NCBI GenBank assembly: GCA_026417295.1
Contig: JAOADN010000009.1
Span: forward strand, 1 to 63,660
Direction of reading: 5' to 3'
Source: Paracoccaceae bacterium
GTDB taxonomy: Bacteria > Pseudomonadota > Alphaproteobacteria > Rhodobacterales > Rhodobacteraceae
DNA: 63,660 nucleotides
The notes under the pieces are model-generated. The model saw only the letters and a program-made list of their open reading frames with translations, made no database searches and had not been told where the DNA came from. This document shows, piece after piece, positions 8,406 to 16,759 of the stretch. Numbering within the stretch: position 1 is the stretch's first letter; every line of letters begins with the position of its first letter. The position numbers and the translations under genes were made by a program.

Positions 8406-8423
8406 TGTCCAGCATGATTTACA
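8406..8423. promoter_or_regulatory. PpsR/CrtJ-type operator between crtD and crtE
   Basis: Exact TGT-N12-ACA palindrome (TGTCCAGCATGATTTACA) in the divergent crtD/crtE intergenic region. A TTGACA hexamer (8387-8392) lies just upstream on the plus strand and could be a crtE -35 element, but no good -10 was found. Confidence 0.82.
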
Positions 8424-8430
8424 CCTGCGG

Positions 8431-8448
8431 CGACAGGCTGGATTTACA
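8431..8448. promoter_or_regulatory. Degenerate second PpsR-type site (crtE)
   Basis: CGACAGGCTGGATTTACA keeps the right half (ACA with the same TGGATTT context) but not the left TGT. It starts 7 bp after the exact site at 8406-8423, the tandem spacing known for paired PpsR palindromes. The assignment is by position and half-site only. Confidence 0.4.
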
Positions 8449-8482
8449 GTCCTGATGACCTGCGGTCTCGCGGAGGGCGGCG

Positions 8483-9367
8483 ATGCAGCAACGCATCGAG
8501 GCGGCGATCGGCAACGCGATCCGGGAGGCGACGGGACGGCCGGCGCCGTCGAAACTGGCCCGGGCACTGGATTACGCGGTCTCGCCGGGAGGGGCGCGGA
8601 TCAGGCCGACGATCCTCTTGTCGGTGGCAGCGGCCTGCGGCGACGACCGGCCGGCCGTGGCGGATGCCGCCGCGGCGGCGCTGGAGCTCGTCCATTCGGC
8701 AAGCCTTGTCCATGACGACCTGCCCTGTTTCGACGATGCCGACTTGCGGCGCGGCAAGCCGTCGGTCCACCGGGCCTTCGGCGAGGCGGTCGCGGTCCTG
8801 ACGGGCGACAGCCTGATCTTCCTTGCCTTCCGGATGCTGGCTGCTGCGGCGTCGCATGACCCGGGCCGGGCGGCCCGTCTTGTCGGGCTGCTCGCGGACC
8901 ATTCCGGCATGCCGGGCGGAATCTGTGCCGGACAGGGGTGGGAGAGCGAATCCGTCATCGACCTGTCGGCCTATCATCGTGCCAAGACGGGATCGCTGTT
9001 CGTCGCGGCGACGCAGATGGGTGCGGTGGCGGCAGGGCACGACCCGGAGCCGTGGGAGGAACTGGGCGCCCGGATCGGCGAGGCCTTCCAGGTTGCCGAC
9101 GACCTGCGCGACGCGCTCTGCGATGCCGAGACGCTGGGCAAGCCCGTCCATCAGGACGACGCCCACCGCCGCCCGAATGCGGTGGCGATCCTGGGCGTGC
9201 AGGGGGCCATCCGCCGGCTGGAGGACATCCTGTCTGGGGCCATCGCGTCGATTCCGTCCTGTCCCGGCGAGGCAGCGCTGGCGCAGCTGGTGCGCCGCTA
9301 TGCCGAGCGCATGACGCCGGTGCCCCAGGCCGCGGCGCGGGCAGGCGGGGCCGGCGCGCGGGGCTGA
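8483..9367 (+). CDS. crtE: Geranylgeranyl diphosphate synthase
   Basis: Prenyltransferase making GGPP for carotenoids and the bacteriochlorophyll tail. The 294-aa product has the first Asp-rich motif HDDLPCFDDADLRRGKPS at residues 77-94 (D78, D79, D84, D85) and the second DDLRD at 206-210, as in proteobacterial CrtE. SPGGARIRPTILL near residue 34 is also typical. ATG 8483 follows a GGAGGGC ribosome-binding site (8472-8478). crtF starts 2 nt after the stop, so the pair is an operon. Confidence 0.96.
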   Translation: MQQRIEAAIGNAIREATGRPAPSKLARALDYAVSPGGARIRPTILLSVAAACGDDRPAVADAAAAALELVHSASLVHDDLPCFDDADLRRGKPSVHRAFGEAVAVLTGDSLIFLAFRMLAAAASHDPGRAARLVGLLADHSGMPGGICAGQGWESESVIDLSAYHRAKTGSLFVAATQMGAVAAGHDPEPWEELGARIGEAFQVADDLRDALCDAETLGKPVHQDDAHRRPNAVAILGVQGAIRRLEDILSGAIASIPSCPGEAALAQLVRRYAERMTPVPQAAARAGGAGARG

Positions 9368-9368
9368 A

Positions 9369-10538
9369 ATGGCGGATGCGGGACAGGCGGCGAAGGTCGC
9401 CCCGGCAGCTGGCAGGCCCCGGCGCGACATCCTCGGGCGCCTCTTCGGAAATCCGGCCCTTGTTGCCCGGATCGCGCGGGTTCCCGGCCTGCGGCGGCTT
9501 GCGCGCCGCGAGGCCGAGGCGATCTTCGGGCTGATGTCGGGCTTCGTGCGGACGCAGATCCTTGCGGCGCTGGTGGAGACGGGCGTGATCGAGGCCGTGC
9601 TGGAGGGCGTGGATGATCCCGGTACGATCGGCCGCCGGTGCGGGGTGCCCCGCGAGCGACTTTCCGTTCTGTTGCGCGGCGCGGCTGCGATGGGGCTTGT
9701 CCGGTTCACACGGGCGGGGCGGGTCCGGCCGACGGGACGTGGCCGGCTTCTGTTCGCCGTGCCGGGGATCGCGGGCATGGTGCGCCATCACGCCATACTT
9801 TATGGCGACCTGTCCGACCCGGGGGCCTTCTTCCGGGGCGGAACGGACCCGGCGCTGGCGGCGTTCTGGCCGTATGTGCTGGGCGGCGGGGCCGGGCCGA
9901 TGCAGGCCGCAGCCTACACGCGGCTGATGACCGACACGCAGGCCCTTGTCGCCGAGGAGGCCCTGCGGCTCGTCGACCTGGGCGGGGTGAAGCGTCTGCT
10001 CGATGTGGGCGGCGGCAGCGGAGCCTTCCTGGCAGCGGCCGGGCGTGCGTATCCGGCCCTTGGCCTGATGCTCTTCGACCTTCCCGAGGTCGTGGCCGCG
10101 GCAGAGACCTGCGGGGGGCGGATCGCCGTGCATCCGGGGAACTTCCGCAGCGACCCGCTGCCCCGGGGCGCCGACGCGATAAGCCTGATCCGGGTTCTCT
10201 ACGATCACGGGGACGAGACGGTTCTGGGGCTGCTGCGGTCGGTCCGCGAGGCGCTGCCGGAAGGCGGGCAGGTCGTGATCGCCGAACCGATGTCTGGCGG
10301 AGACAGGTGCCCGGATCCGATCAACGACACCTACTTCGCCGTCTATACCCTGGCCATGGGCACGGGGCGGACGCGAACGCCGGACGAGATTGCGCGCCTT
10401 CTCGAGCAGGCGGGCTTCGTCGATATCCGGCACCGCCCGGGCTACCGCCCCTTCATCGCCAGCACGATCACGGCCCGCCGCGCCGCGACTGGCCAGGCTG
10501 CGACGGCGATCGGGGCAGAAACTGTCAATTTGGATTGA
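9369..10538 (+). CDS. crtF: Demethylspheroidene O-methyltransferase
   Basis: SAM-dependent methyltransferase that methylates the C-1 hydroxyl (demethylspheroidene to spheroidene). At 389 aa it has an N-terminal dimerisation/winged-helix half and a C-terminal Rossmann domain: LLDVGGGSGAFLAAAG (SAM motif I) near residue 210, then LIRVLYDHGD and FIASTITARR. The stop TGA (10536-10538) and last four codons lie within the PpsR-type palindrome that controls bchC, so crtF coding sequence doubles as operator. Confidence 0.95.
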   Translation: MADAGQAAKVAPAAGRPRRDILGRLFGNPALVARIARVPGLRRLARREAEAIFGLMSGFVRTQILAALVETGVIEAVLEGVDDPGTIGRRCGVPRERLSVLLRGAAAMGLVRFTRAGRVRPTGRGRLLFAVPGIAGMVRHHAILYGDLSDPGAFFRGGTDPALAAFWPYVLGGGAGPMQAAAYTRLMTDTQALVAEEALRLVDLGGVKRLLDVGGGSGAFLAAAGRAYPALGLMLFDLPEVVAAAETCGGRIAVHPGNFRSDPLPRGADAISLIRVLYDHGDETVLGLLRSVREALPEGGQVVIAEPMSGGDRCPDPINDTYFAVYTLAMGTGRTRTPDEIARLLEQAGFVDIRHRPGYRPFIASTITARRAATGQAATAIGAETVNLD

Positions 10539-10540
10539 CA
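10523..10540. promoter_or_regulatory. PpsR/CrtJ-type operator 1 of bchC
   Basis: Exact palindrome TGTCAATTTGGATTGACA, overlapping the 3' end of crtF. Its right half contains the TTGACA -35 hexamer (10535-10540) of the putative bchC promoter, so repressor binding would directly block sigma-70 polymerase. Confidence 0.9.
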
Positions 10541-10562
10541 GACAATAACGTCAGCATAAAGT
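10535..10562 (+). promoter_or_regulatory. Putative sigma-70 promoter of the bchC superoperon
   Basis: TTGACA (10535-10540), 16-bp spacer, TAAAGT (10557-10562). The -35 lies inside operator 1 and the -10 inside operator 2. This layout makes GTG 10561 an impossible translation start and supports the TTG at 10633. Confidence 0.6.
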
Positions 10563-10566
10563 GACA
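10549..10566. promoter_or_regulatory. PpsR/CrtJ-type operator 2 of bchC (one mismatch)
   Basis: CGTCAGCATAAAGTGACA matches TGT-N12-ACA with one change (C for the first T). Exactly 8 bp separate it from operator 1, the arrangement described for cooperative PpsR/CrtJ binding at bchC in Rhodobacter. Confidence 0.7.
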
Positions 10567-10632
10567 GTTGCGGGAGTGGTCGCGAGTCTCGCGACCGCCC
10601 TGCCGATCGCACAGGTCGAAGGGAGCTGGGGT

Positions 10633-11574
10633 TTGCAGACCAAGGCCGTCATCGTCGCGGGACCGAGGGTCCTCGAGCTCGGCGAGGCCGAACTCATCGC
10701 GCCCGAGGCGGACGGGATCGTCGTCGACGTTGCCTGGTCGGGGATCTCGACCGGAACCGAGCGGCTGTTCTGGTCCGGCGAGATGCCCGCCTTTCCGGGC
10801 ATGGGCTATCCGCTCGTGCCGGGTTACGAGTCGGCAGGCGAGGTCGTCGAGGCGGGGCCCGCCTCGGGCTTTGCACCGGGCGACTGGGTCTTCGTGCCCG
10901 GCGCAAGCTGCTATCGCGGCCTAAGGGGCCTGTTCGGCGGAGCGTCGCGTCGCATCGTGACGGCCGGCCAGCGCGCGACGCGGATCGACCGCTCTCTCGG
11001 GGCCGAAGGTGCGCTGCTCGCGCTTGCCGCCACGGCGCGCCATGCGATCGCGGGGCTCGACCATCGCCTGCCCGACCTGATCGTGGGCCATGGTGTGCTC
11101 GGCCGGCTTCTGGCCCGCCTGACCATCGCGGCCGGTGGCCGCCCGCCCGTCGTCTGGGAGACCAGCCCGGCGCGGCGCGAGGGCGCCCGGGGATACGAGG
11201 TGGCCGACCCGGCCGCCGACGACCGGCGTGACTATGGTGCAATCTACGACGCCAGCGGCGACGGCGGACTGATCGACGCGCTGATCGGCCGGCTGGCGAA
11301 GGGCGGCGAGATCGTGCTGGCGGGGTTCTACACCCGGCCGCTGACATTCGCCTACCCGCCGGCCTTCATGAAGGAGGCGCGCCTGCGGGTGGCGGCTGAA
11401 TGGACGGCCGAGGACCTGATCGCCACGCGGGCGCTGATCGAGTCCGGCGCGCTGTCGCTGGACGGGCTTGTGACCCATGTGAGCCCCGCCGGCGCGGCCG
11501 AGCGGGCCTACGCCACTGCCTTCACCGATCCTGCCTGCCTGAAGATGATCCTGGACTGGAGCGCCGTCGCATGA
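10633..11574 (+). CDS. bchC: 3-hydroxyethyl bacteriochlorophyllide a dehydrogenase
   Basis: Zinc/NAD-type alcohol dehydrogenase-like enzyme oxidising the C-3 hydroxyethyl group to acetyl during bacteriochlorophyll a synthesis. From TTG 10633 (preceded by AGGGAGC) the product is 313 aa, the usual length, starting [21 protein letters not shown]. Other segments are [40 protein letters not shown] and a Rossmann [15 protein letters not shown]. The frame is open to GTG 10561, but that codon overlaps the predicted -10 element. First gene of the bchCXYZ-puf superoperon; its stop overlaps bchX as ATGA. Confidence 0.93.
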   Translation: MQTKAVIVAGPRVLELGEAELIAPEADGIVVDVAWSGISTGTERLFWSGEMPAFPGMGYPLVPGYESAGEVVEAGPASGFAPGDWVFVPGASCYRGLRGLFGGASRRIVTAGQRATRIDRSLGAEGALLALAATARHAIAGLDHRLPDLIVGHGVLGRLLARLTIAAGGRPPVVWETSPARREGARGYEVADPAADDRRDYGAIYDASGDGGLIDALIGRLAKGGEIVLAGFYTRPLTFAYPPAFMKEARLRVAAEWTAEDLIATRALIESGALSLDGLVTHVSPAGAAERAYATAFTDPACLKMILDWSAVA

Positions 11575-12572
11575 CCCTCGACGTCCCGAACCTGAAGGCC
11601 TTCGATGCCCGGCTGCGCGCGGAGGCGGCCGAACCGACGCTCGAGGTGCCGGCGTCCGAGCCCACGAAGAAGACCCAGATCATCGCGATCTACGGCAAGG
11701 GCGGGATCGGCAAGTCGTTCACGCTGGCCAATCTCAGCCACATGATGGCCGAGATGGGCAGGCGCGTGCTCCTCATCGGCTGTGACCCGAAGTCGGACAC
11801 CACGTCGCTTCTCTTCGGCGGCAAGGCCTGCCCGACGATCATCGAGACCTCGACGCGCAAGAAGCTCGCGGGCGAAGAGGTGAAGATCGGCGACGTCTGC
11901 TTCAAGCGCGGCGGCGTCTTCGCGATGGAACTGGGCGGGCCCGAGGTGGGGCGCGGCTGCGGGGGCAGGGGGATCATCCACGGCTTCGAGCTTCTCGAGA
12001 AGCTCGGCTTCCACGACTGGGATTTCGACTACGTGCTGCTCGACTTCCTGGGCGACGTGGTCTGCGGCGGCTTCGGCCTGCCGATCGCGCGCGACATGGC
12101 GCAGAAGGTCATCATCGTCGGGTCGAACGACCTGCAGTCGCTGTACGTGGCCAACAACGTCTGCTCGGCGGTGGAATACTTCCGCAAGCTCGGCGGCAAC
12201 GTCGGGGTGGCGGGCATCGTCATCAACAAGGATGACGGGACGGGCGAGGCGGCGGCCTTTGCCGGGGCGGTAAACATCCCGATCCTGGCCTCGATCCCGG
12301 CCGACGAGGACCTGCGCCGCAAGTCGGCCAACTACCAGATCGTCGGATCGCACCGGACGCGTTGGGGTGGCCTGTTCGAGGAACTGGCCCGCAATGTCGC
12401 CGATGCGCCGCCGCTCCGGCCGAAGCCGCTCAGCCAGGATGGCCTGCTCGGCCTCTTCAGCGCGGAGACGACCGGCAAGGATTTCGTGCTGGAACCCGCG
12501 ACGGACACCGACATGCGCGGCAAGAACGCGACGCCGAGGGCCTCGCTGGAAGTGGTCTACGACGATGTTTGA
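11571..12572 (+). CDS. bchX: Chlorophyllide a reductase iron protein subunit X
   Basis: NifH-like [4Fe-4S] ATPase that delivers electrons to BchYZ for reduction of ring B of chlorophyllide a. The 333-aa protein has a P-loop GKGGIGKS at residues 42-49, switch-type [20 protein letters not shown], and two conserved Cys contexts (GRGCGGRG and [12 protein letters not shown]) that ligate the cluster. ATG 11571 overlaps the bchC stop. The 3' end overlaps the start of a small ORF at 12565 by 8 bp. Confidence 0.97.
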   Translation: MTLDVPNLKAFDARLRAEAAEPTLEVPASEPTKKTQIIAIYGKGGIGKSFTLANLSHMMAEMGRRVLLIGCDPKSDTTSLLFGGKACPTIIETSTRKKLAGEEVKIGDVCFKRGGVFAMELGGPEVGRGCGGRGIIHGFELLEKLGFHDWDFDYVLLDFLGDVVCGGFGLPIARDMAQKVIIVGSNDLQSLYVANNVCSAVEYFRKLGGNVGVAGIVINKDDGTGEAAAFAGAVNIPILASIPADEDLRRKSANYQIVGSHRTRWGGLFEELARNVADAPPLRPKPLSQDGLLGLFSAETTGKDFVLEPATDTDMRGKNATPRASLEVVYDDV

Positions 12573-12735
12573 TCCCGAGGTCCTTGCCCGCTGGGACGCC
12601 GGTCTCGCCCGGCTGGAAACGGCCTGCCCGCAACTCCTGCGCGACCTCTACGGCGAGATCCTCCGCGGGGGGGCGAAGGAAAAGACCCGGTCCCCTTCAG
12701 GCCGGAACGACGACCGCGGAGTGGTGCAGGGATGA
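12565..12735 (+). CDS. Small uncharacterised ORF between bchX and bchY
   Basis: A 56-codon [23 protein letters not shown] to GVVQG, that begins 8 bp inside bchX and ends in a TGA sharing TGA/ATG with bchY (ATGA at 12732-12735). It exactly bridges the two genes with translational coupling at both ends. Residues 1-36 look like two amphipathic helices; the tail is polar and probably disordered. I recognise no family. It could be a genuine small protein of the chlorophyllide reductase operon or only a coupling leader that keeps ribosomes moving to bchY. Confidence 0.5.
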   Translation: MFDPEVLARWDAGLARLETACPQLLRDLYGEILRGGAKEKTRSPSGRNDDRGVVQG

Positions 12736-14303
12736 CTGGCGAGGTCGCCTATGACCGGGCGTCGGAGGCCCGGGTGATCCGCGGGGACGATGGCGGTTCC
12801 GCGGCCCATGCCGACGTGACCGGCGGCGACGGGAAGGGCTGCCACGCGGGCGCCGCCGAGATGGAGGCCGCGGCGCGCGCAGCCGGCAAGTCCGAGATCC
12901 TCGACCGCTATGCCGCCGACTATCCGCAGGGGCCGCACGACAAGCCCCAGTCGATGTGCCCGGCCTTTGGCAGCCTGCGCGTGGGGCTCAGGATGCGGCG
13001 GGTGGCGACCGTGCTGTCGGGCTCGGCCTGCTGTGTCTACGGCCTGACCTTCGTCTCGCACTTCTACGGCGCGCGCCGCTCGGTGGGCTATGTGCCGTTC
13101 AATTCCGAGACCCTCGTTACCGGCAAGCTCTTCGAGGACATCCGCGACGCGGTGCATGAACTTGCCGATCCCGACCGCTACGACGCCATCGTGGTGACGA
13201 ACCTCTGCGTGCCGACGGCCTCGGGCGTGCCGCTGAAGCTGCTGCCCTCGGAGATCAACGGTGTCCGGATCGTCGGCATCGACGTGCCGGGCTTCGGCGT
13301 GCCGACCCATGCAGAGGCCAAGGACGTTCTGGCGGGCGCGATGCTCGCCTATGCGCGGCGCGAGGTCGAGGCGGGCCCGGTGCCGGCCCCCCGGGGTGGC
13401 CGTTCGGACCGGCCTGCGGTGGCGCTCCTCGGCGAGATGTTCCCTGCCGATCCGATGACGATCGGGGCGCTTCTGGCGCCACTCGGCCTGGCCGCGGGCC
13501 CGGTCGTGCCGGCGCGCGAGTGGCGTGAGCTCTATGCAGCACTCGACTGCGCGGCGGTTGCCGCCATCCATCCGTTCTATGCCTCTGCGATGCGGGAGTT
13601 CCGCGCTGCCGGGCGGCCGGTGCTCGGGTCCGCCCCGGTAGGGCACGACGGAACGGCGGACTGGCTGGAGGCCGTGGGCCAGACCTTCGGGATCGCGCGT
13701 GGCAGGGTGGCGGCGGCTGCGAACGCCGTCCTTCCAGCCATCCGCGCCGCCCTCGCGGCCGCGCCCGTGAAGGGGAGGATCACGATCTCGGGCTACGAGG
13801 GCAGCGAGCTTCTCGTCGCCCGACTGCTGATCGAGAGCGGCGCCGAGGTTGCCTACACCGGTACGGCCTGCGCGCAGACCCCTGAATCCGACCCGGACAG
13901 GCAGTGGCTGGAGGCGCATGGCGTCACCGTGCGCTTCCGCGCAAGCCTCGAGGCCGATCTTGCGGCGATGGAGGCGGTCCGGCCCGACCTCGCCATCGGC
14001 ACGACGCCCGTCGTGCAGAAGGCCAAGGAGCTCGGGATACCGGCGCTCTACTTCACGAACCTCATCTCGGCGCGTCCCCTGATGGGGCCGGCGGGCGCCG
14101 GCCCGCTGGCGCAGGTCGTCAACGCGGCCATTGCCGGCCGGGAGCGGATGGGGTCGATGAAGGCATTCTTCGCCGGGGTCGGAACAGGCGATGCCTCCGG
14201 GATATGGCAGGGCAGCCCCAACCTGCGGCCCGATTTCAGGGAGATCCATCAGAAGAAGCTGGACAAGGCGGCAAAGGCGCGCCGGTCGGAGGAGATGATA
14301 TGA
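12732..14303 (+). CDS. bchY: Chlorophyllide a reductase subunit Y
   Basis: NifD/NifE-like subunit of chlorophyllide a oxidoreductase (COR); with BchZ it binds substrate and a [4Fe-4S] cluster. The 523-aa product has a variable ~35-residue N-terminus, then [37 protein letters not shown] and [20 protein letters not shown] with conserved cysteines, and the C-terminal [18 protein letters not shown]. The ATG at 12732 overlaps the small upstream ORF. The stop is followed by an unusual 160-bp gap before bchZ. Confidence 0.96.
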   Translation: MTGEVAYDRASEARVIRGDDGGSAAHADVTGGDGKGCHAGAAEMEAAARAAGKSEILDRYAADYPQGPHDKPQSMCPAFGSLRVGLRMRRVATVLSGSACCVYGLTFVSHFYGARRSVGYVPFNSETLVTGKLFEDIRDAVHELADPDRYDAIVVTNLCVPTASGVPLKLLPSEINGVRIVGIDVPGFGVPTHAEAKDVLAGAMLAYARREVEAGPVPAPRGGRSDRPAVALLGEMFPADPMTIGALLAPLGLAAGPVVPAREWRELYAALDCAAVAAIHPFYASAMREFRAAGRPVLGSAPVGHDGTADWLEAVGQTFGIARGRVAAAANAVLPAIRAALAAAPVKGRITISGYEGSELLVARLLIESGAEVAYTGTACAQTPESDPDRQWLEAHGVTVRFRASLEADLAAMEAVRPDLAIGTTPVVQKAKELGIPALYFTNLISARPLMGPAGAGPLAQVVNAAIAGRERMGSMKAFFAGVGTGDASGIWQGSPNLRPDFREIHQKKLDKAAKARRSEEMI

Positions 14304-14470
14304 ACGGCCGGGCCCGGCCCGCGGGAACGGGACCGGGGCTCTGCCCCGGACCCCGGGATATTTCCGGGCAGAAGATGTGGGGCGCGCCCCGATCTTCTGT
14401 CTGCAAGTATCCTCGGGGGGTCCGGGGGGCAGACGGCCCCCCGGCTCCGGTCCGGAGGCCGCCATGCTGA
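14300..14470 (+). other. Open frame spanning the bchY-bchZ spacer (possible coupling ORF)
   Basis: An ATG sharing bases with the bchY stop (ATGA, 14300-14303) opens a 56-codon frame across the whole repeat-filled spacer. It stops at TGA 14468-14470, 7 bp inside bchZ. The deduced peptide is Arg/Gly/Pro-rich and entirely repeat-derived, so a functional protein is unlikely. Its value may be to carry ribosomes from bchY to bchZ. Confidence 0.3.
14330..14449. repeat. REP-like inverted repeat inserted between bchY and bchZ
   Basis: Two imperfectly matching arms face each other: the left (14330-14376) runs from CCGGGGCTCTGCCCCGGACC to GGGCAGAAGAT, and the right (14391-14449) is its inverted relative, starting ATCTTCTGTCTGCAAG and ending in GGCCCCCCGG. 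GGGGCGCGCCCC (14379-14390) is the turn. The pattern resembles the G-rich intergenic repeats scattered through Rhodobacter/Paracoccus genomes. A one-armed relative is found after betA (58876-58930). Confidence 0.75.
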
Positions 14471-15915
14471 TCCAGGACCATGACCGGGCAGGGGGTTACT
14501 GGGGCGCGGTCTACGCCTTCTGCGCCGTGAAGGGCCTGCAGGTCGTCATCGACGGCCCCGTCGGCTGCGAGAACCTGCCCGTCACCTCGGTCCTCCACTA
14601 TACCGACGCGCTGCCGCCCCACGAGCTGCCGATCGTGGTGACCGGCCTCGGCGAGGAGGAGCTCGGCCGCGAGGGCACGGAGGGCGCGATGAAGCGCGCC
14701 TGGAAGACGCTCGATCCGGCGCTTCCGGCGGTCGTCGTCACGGGCTCGATCGCCGAGATGATCGGCGGCGGCGTGACGCCCGCGGGCACCAGCATCCAGC
14801 GCTTCCTGCCGCGCACCATCGACGAGGACCAATGGCAGGCAGCCGACCGGGCGATGACCTGGATCTTCACCGAGTTCGGCCAGACCAAGGGCCGGATGCC
14901 GTCCGAGACCAAGAGGCCCGAGGGCGCGAAGCCCCGCGTCAACATCCTCGGGCCGATGTACGGCGTCTTCAACATGGCCTCCGACCTTGCCGAGATCCGG
15001 CGGCTGGTCGAGGGGATCGGTGCCGAGATCAACATGGTCATGCCGCTCGGCGCCCATCTGGCCGAGATGCGCCATCTCGTCGACGCCGATGTCAACATCG
15101 TCATGTATCGCGAGTTCGGGCGCGGGCTGGCCGAGATGCTGGGCAAGCCCTATCTGCAGGCGCCGATCGGCGTGGACAGCACCACGCGCTTCCTGCGCAC
15201 GCTGGGCGGGCTTCTGGACCTCGACCCCGAGCCGTTCATCGAGCGCGAGAAGCATTCGACGCTGAAGCCTGTCTGGGACCTGTGGCGGTCGGTCACCCAG
15301 GACTTCTTCGGCACCGCGAATTTCGCGGTGGTGGCGAACGAGACCTATGCGCGGGGCCTGCGCCACTATCTGGAGGCCGATCTCGGCCTGCCCTGTGCCT
15401 TCGCCGTCGCACGGATGGCCGGGCGGAAGACCAACAACGTTGAGGTGCGCGCGCTGCTGCGCCAGCATCGCCCCCTGGTCGTCCTCGGGTCGATCAACGA
15501 GAAGATGTACCTCGCCGAGCAGCGGGGCGGTTTCGGACCGCAGCCCGCGTTCATTCCGGCGAGCTTTCCCGGCGCGGCCATCCGGCGGGCGACCGGCACG
15601 CCCTTCATGGGCTATGCAGGGGCGACCTATGTGCTGCAGGAGGTCTGCAACGGCCTCTTCGAGGCGCTGTTCCACATCCTGCCGCTTGCATCCGAACTCG
15701 ACAGCGCGGCGGCGACGCCGGCGACGCTGCGCCGCGACTTCCCCTGGGACGAGGACGCGCGGGACGAGCTGGACCGGATCGTGGCCGAGCATCCCGTGCT
15801 CACGCGCATCTCGGCGGCGAGGGCGCTGCGCGATGCCGCCGAGAAGGCGGCGCTGCAGGACGGCGCGGAACGGGTGATGCGCGAGACCGTCCTTGGCCTG
15901 AGGGCCGGGACATGA
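14464..15915 (+). CDS. bchZ: Chlorophyllide a reductase subunit Z
   Basis: NifK/NifN-like subunit of chlorophyllide a oxidoreductase, partner of BchY. The 483-aa protein starts [19 protein letters not shown], followed by [20 protein letters not shown] with a cluster-ligand cysteine, [17 protein letters not shown], and [17 protein letters not shown]. The frame extends 29 codons upstream into the repeat, but ATG 14464 matches the family N-terminus. pufQ begins 25 bp after the stop; in Rhodobacter the main puf promoter lies within this region of bchZ, though I could not identify it here. Confidence 0.96.
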   Translation: MLIQDHDRAGGYWGAVYAFCAVKGLQVVIDGPVGCENLPVTSVLHYTDALPPHELPIVVTGLGEEELGREGTEGAMKRAWKTLDPALPAVVVTGSIAEMIGGGVTPAGTSIQRFLPRTIDEDQWQAADRAMTWIFTEFGQTKGRMPSETKRPEGAKPRVNILGPMYGVFNMASDLAEIRRLVEGIGAEINMVMPLGAHLAEMRHLVDADVNIVMYREFGRGLAEMLGKPYLQAPIGVDSTTRFLRTLGGLLDLDPEPFIEREKHSTLKPVWDLWRSVTQDFFGTANFAVVANETYARGLRHYLEADLGLPCAFAVARMAGRKTNNVEVRALLRQHRPLVVLGSINEKMYLAEQRGGFGPQPAFIPASFPGAAIRRATGTPFMGYAGATYVLQEVCNGLFEALFHILPLASELDSAAATPATLRRDFPWDEDARDELDRIVAEHPVLTRISAARALRDAAEKAALQDGAERVMRETVLGLRAGT

Positions 15916-15940
15916 CCGATCGCAAGGGAGGAGGACAGCC

Positions 15941-16165
15941 ATGGCGGACATGACGGCGAATGGTGGTGCCGGCCGGCGCAGCGGGCGGACGCCGCGGGCC
16001 GAGTACCGCGCCTATTTCGCGCTGATCTTTGCGGTGGCACTGGTGCCGGCCACGATCGGCTGGGCCGCAGCGATGCTGCGCAGCGGCCGGCGCCCGGAAA
16101 CGGGACCCGTGGCCAGCGCATGGAAGGACGCCCTGGTCATCACGCCGCAGATCTTCGGCGGATGA
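15941..16165 (+). CDS. pufQ: PufQ, bacteriochlorophyll synthesis / cytochrome regulatory protein
   Basis: Small membrane protein (74 aa) encoded just upstream of the antenna genes and needed for normal bacteriochlorophyll synthesis and pigment-protein assembly in Rhodobacter. It shows the PufQ layout: polar N-terminus with TPRAEYRAYFALIF, one membrane span around residues 26-46 (FALIFAVALVPATIGWAAAM), then PETGPVASAWKDALVITPQI at the C-terminus. A strong GGGAGGAGG ribosome-binding site precedes ATG 15941. About 135 bp separate it from pufB. Confidence 0.93.
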   Translation: MADMTANGGAGRRSGRTPRAEYRAYFALIFAVALVPATIGWAAAMLRSGRRPETGPVASAWKDALVITPQIFGG

Positions 16166-16300
16166 ACCGGGGACGGTCAGGGAATTCGGCGTCCGGGGAC
16201 CTGCTCCCGGGGCGCCGGAGCGGCGGACGGGTGCGCATGCACGCGGACGTCGAACTTGCCGCAGGGTTTGCGGCGTCAGTCGGACGATCCGGAGGAGAGA

Positions 16301-16450
16301 ATGGCTGAAAGGAGTGACCTGTCCTTTACAGGTCTTACCGACGAGCAGGCGCAGGAACTGCACTCTGTCTACATGAGCGGGCTCTGGCTCTTCGTGGCCA
16401 TCGCCATCGTCGCTCATCTGGCAGTGTGGCTGTGGCGCCCCTGGTTCTGA
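16301..16450 (+). CDS. pufB: Light-harvesting 1 beta polypeptide
   Basis: 49-aa LH1 beta subunit. It has the typical polar N-terminus [20 protein letters not shown], two conserved histidines (H21 and H39, the latter the bacteriochlorophyll ligand in the membrane helix) and the C-terminal WLWRPWF. ATG 16301 is preceded by GGAGGAGAG; an in-frame ATG at 16256 lacks this and is rejected. pufA follows after 12 bp. Confidence 0.97.
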   Translation: MAERSDLSFTGLTDEQAQELHSVYMSGLWLFVAIAIVAHLAVWLWRPWF

Positions 16451-16462
16451 GGAGAAGGAAGA

Positions 16463-16642
16463 ATGGGCAAGTTCTACAAGATCTGGCTGATCTTCGATCC
16501 TCGGCGGGTGTTCGTGGCGCAGGGGGTCTTTCTGTTCCTCCTCGCCGTGATGATCCACCTCGTCCTGCTCAGCACCCCTGGCTACAACTGGATCGGCGAA
16601 GCGGGAGCGCGTGCACAGGCGCAAGCGGCCGCCAGCCAGTGA
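16463..16642 (+). CDS. pufA: Light-harvesting 1 alpha polypeptide
   Basis: 59-aa LH1 alpha subunit. It begins [20 protein letters not shown], with the membrane helix containing the bacteriochlorophyll-ligating His32 ([10 protein letters not shown]) and the following YNW, whose W43 lies at the position that hydrogen-bonds the C3-acetyl group in LH1. The Ala/Gln-rich tail resembles the cleaved C-terminal extension of Rhodobacter alpha polypeptides. GGAGAAGGA precedes the ATG. A strong hairpin follows the stop. Confidence 0.97.
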   Translation: MGKFYKIWLIFDPRRVFVAQGVFLFLLAVMIHLVLLSTPGYNWIGEAGARAQAQAAASQ

Positions 16643-16657
16643 ACAGGCCATGAACCC

Positions 16658-16689
16658 GTTGCGGGCAGCCCGCGAGGGTTGCCCGCAAC
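16658..16689 (+). promoter_or_regulatory. pufA-pufL intercistronic hairpin
   Basis: GTTGCGGGCA (16658-16667) pairs perfectly with TGCCCGCAAC (16680-16689) across a 12-nt loop, without a U-tract. A further G+C-rich dyad follows at about 16708-16737. The position matches the Rhodobacter intercistronic stem-loop that stabilises pufBA mRNA and sets the excess of LH1 over reaction-centre transcripts. Function is inferred from location. Confidence 0.8.
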
Positions 16690-16759
16690 AACCTGCATCT
16701 TGGACATGCGCGCCGGGCCCCGAGAGCCGGCCCGCGCCGCGAAGGACGGAGACGAAAGC

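Noticed and set aside
10561-10632. GTG 10561 as the start of bchC
   Set aside because: It lies within the predicted -10 element and second PpsR site, and the extra 24 residues have no counterpart in BchC. TTG 10633 with AGGGAGC is preferred.
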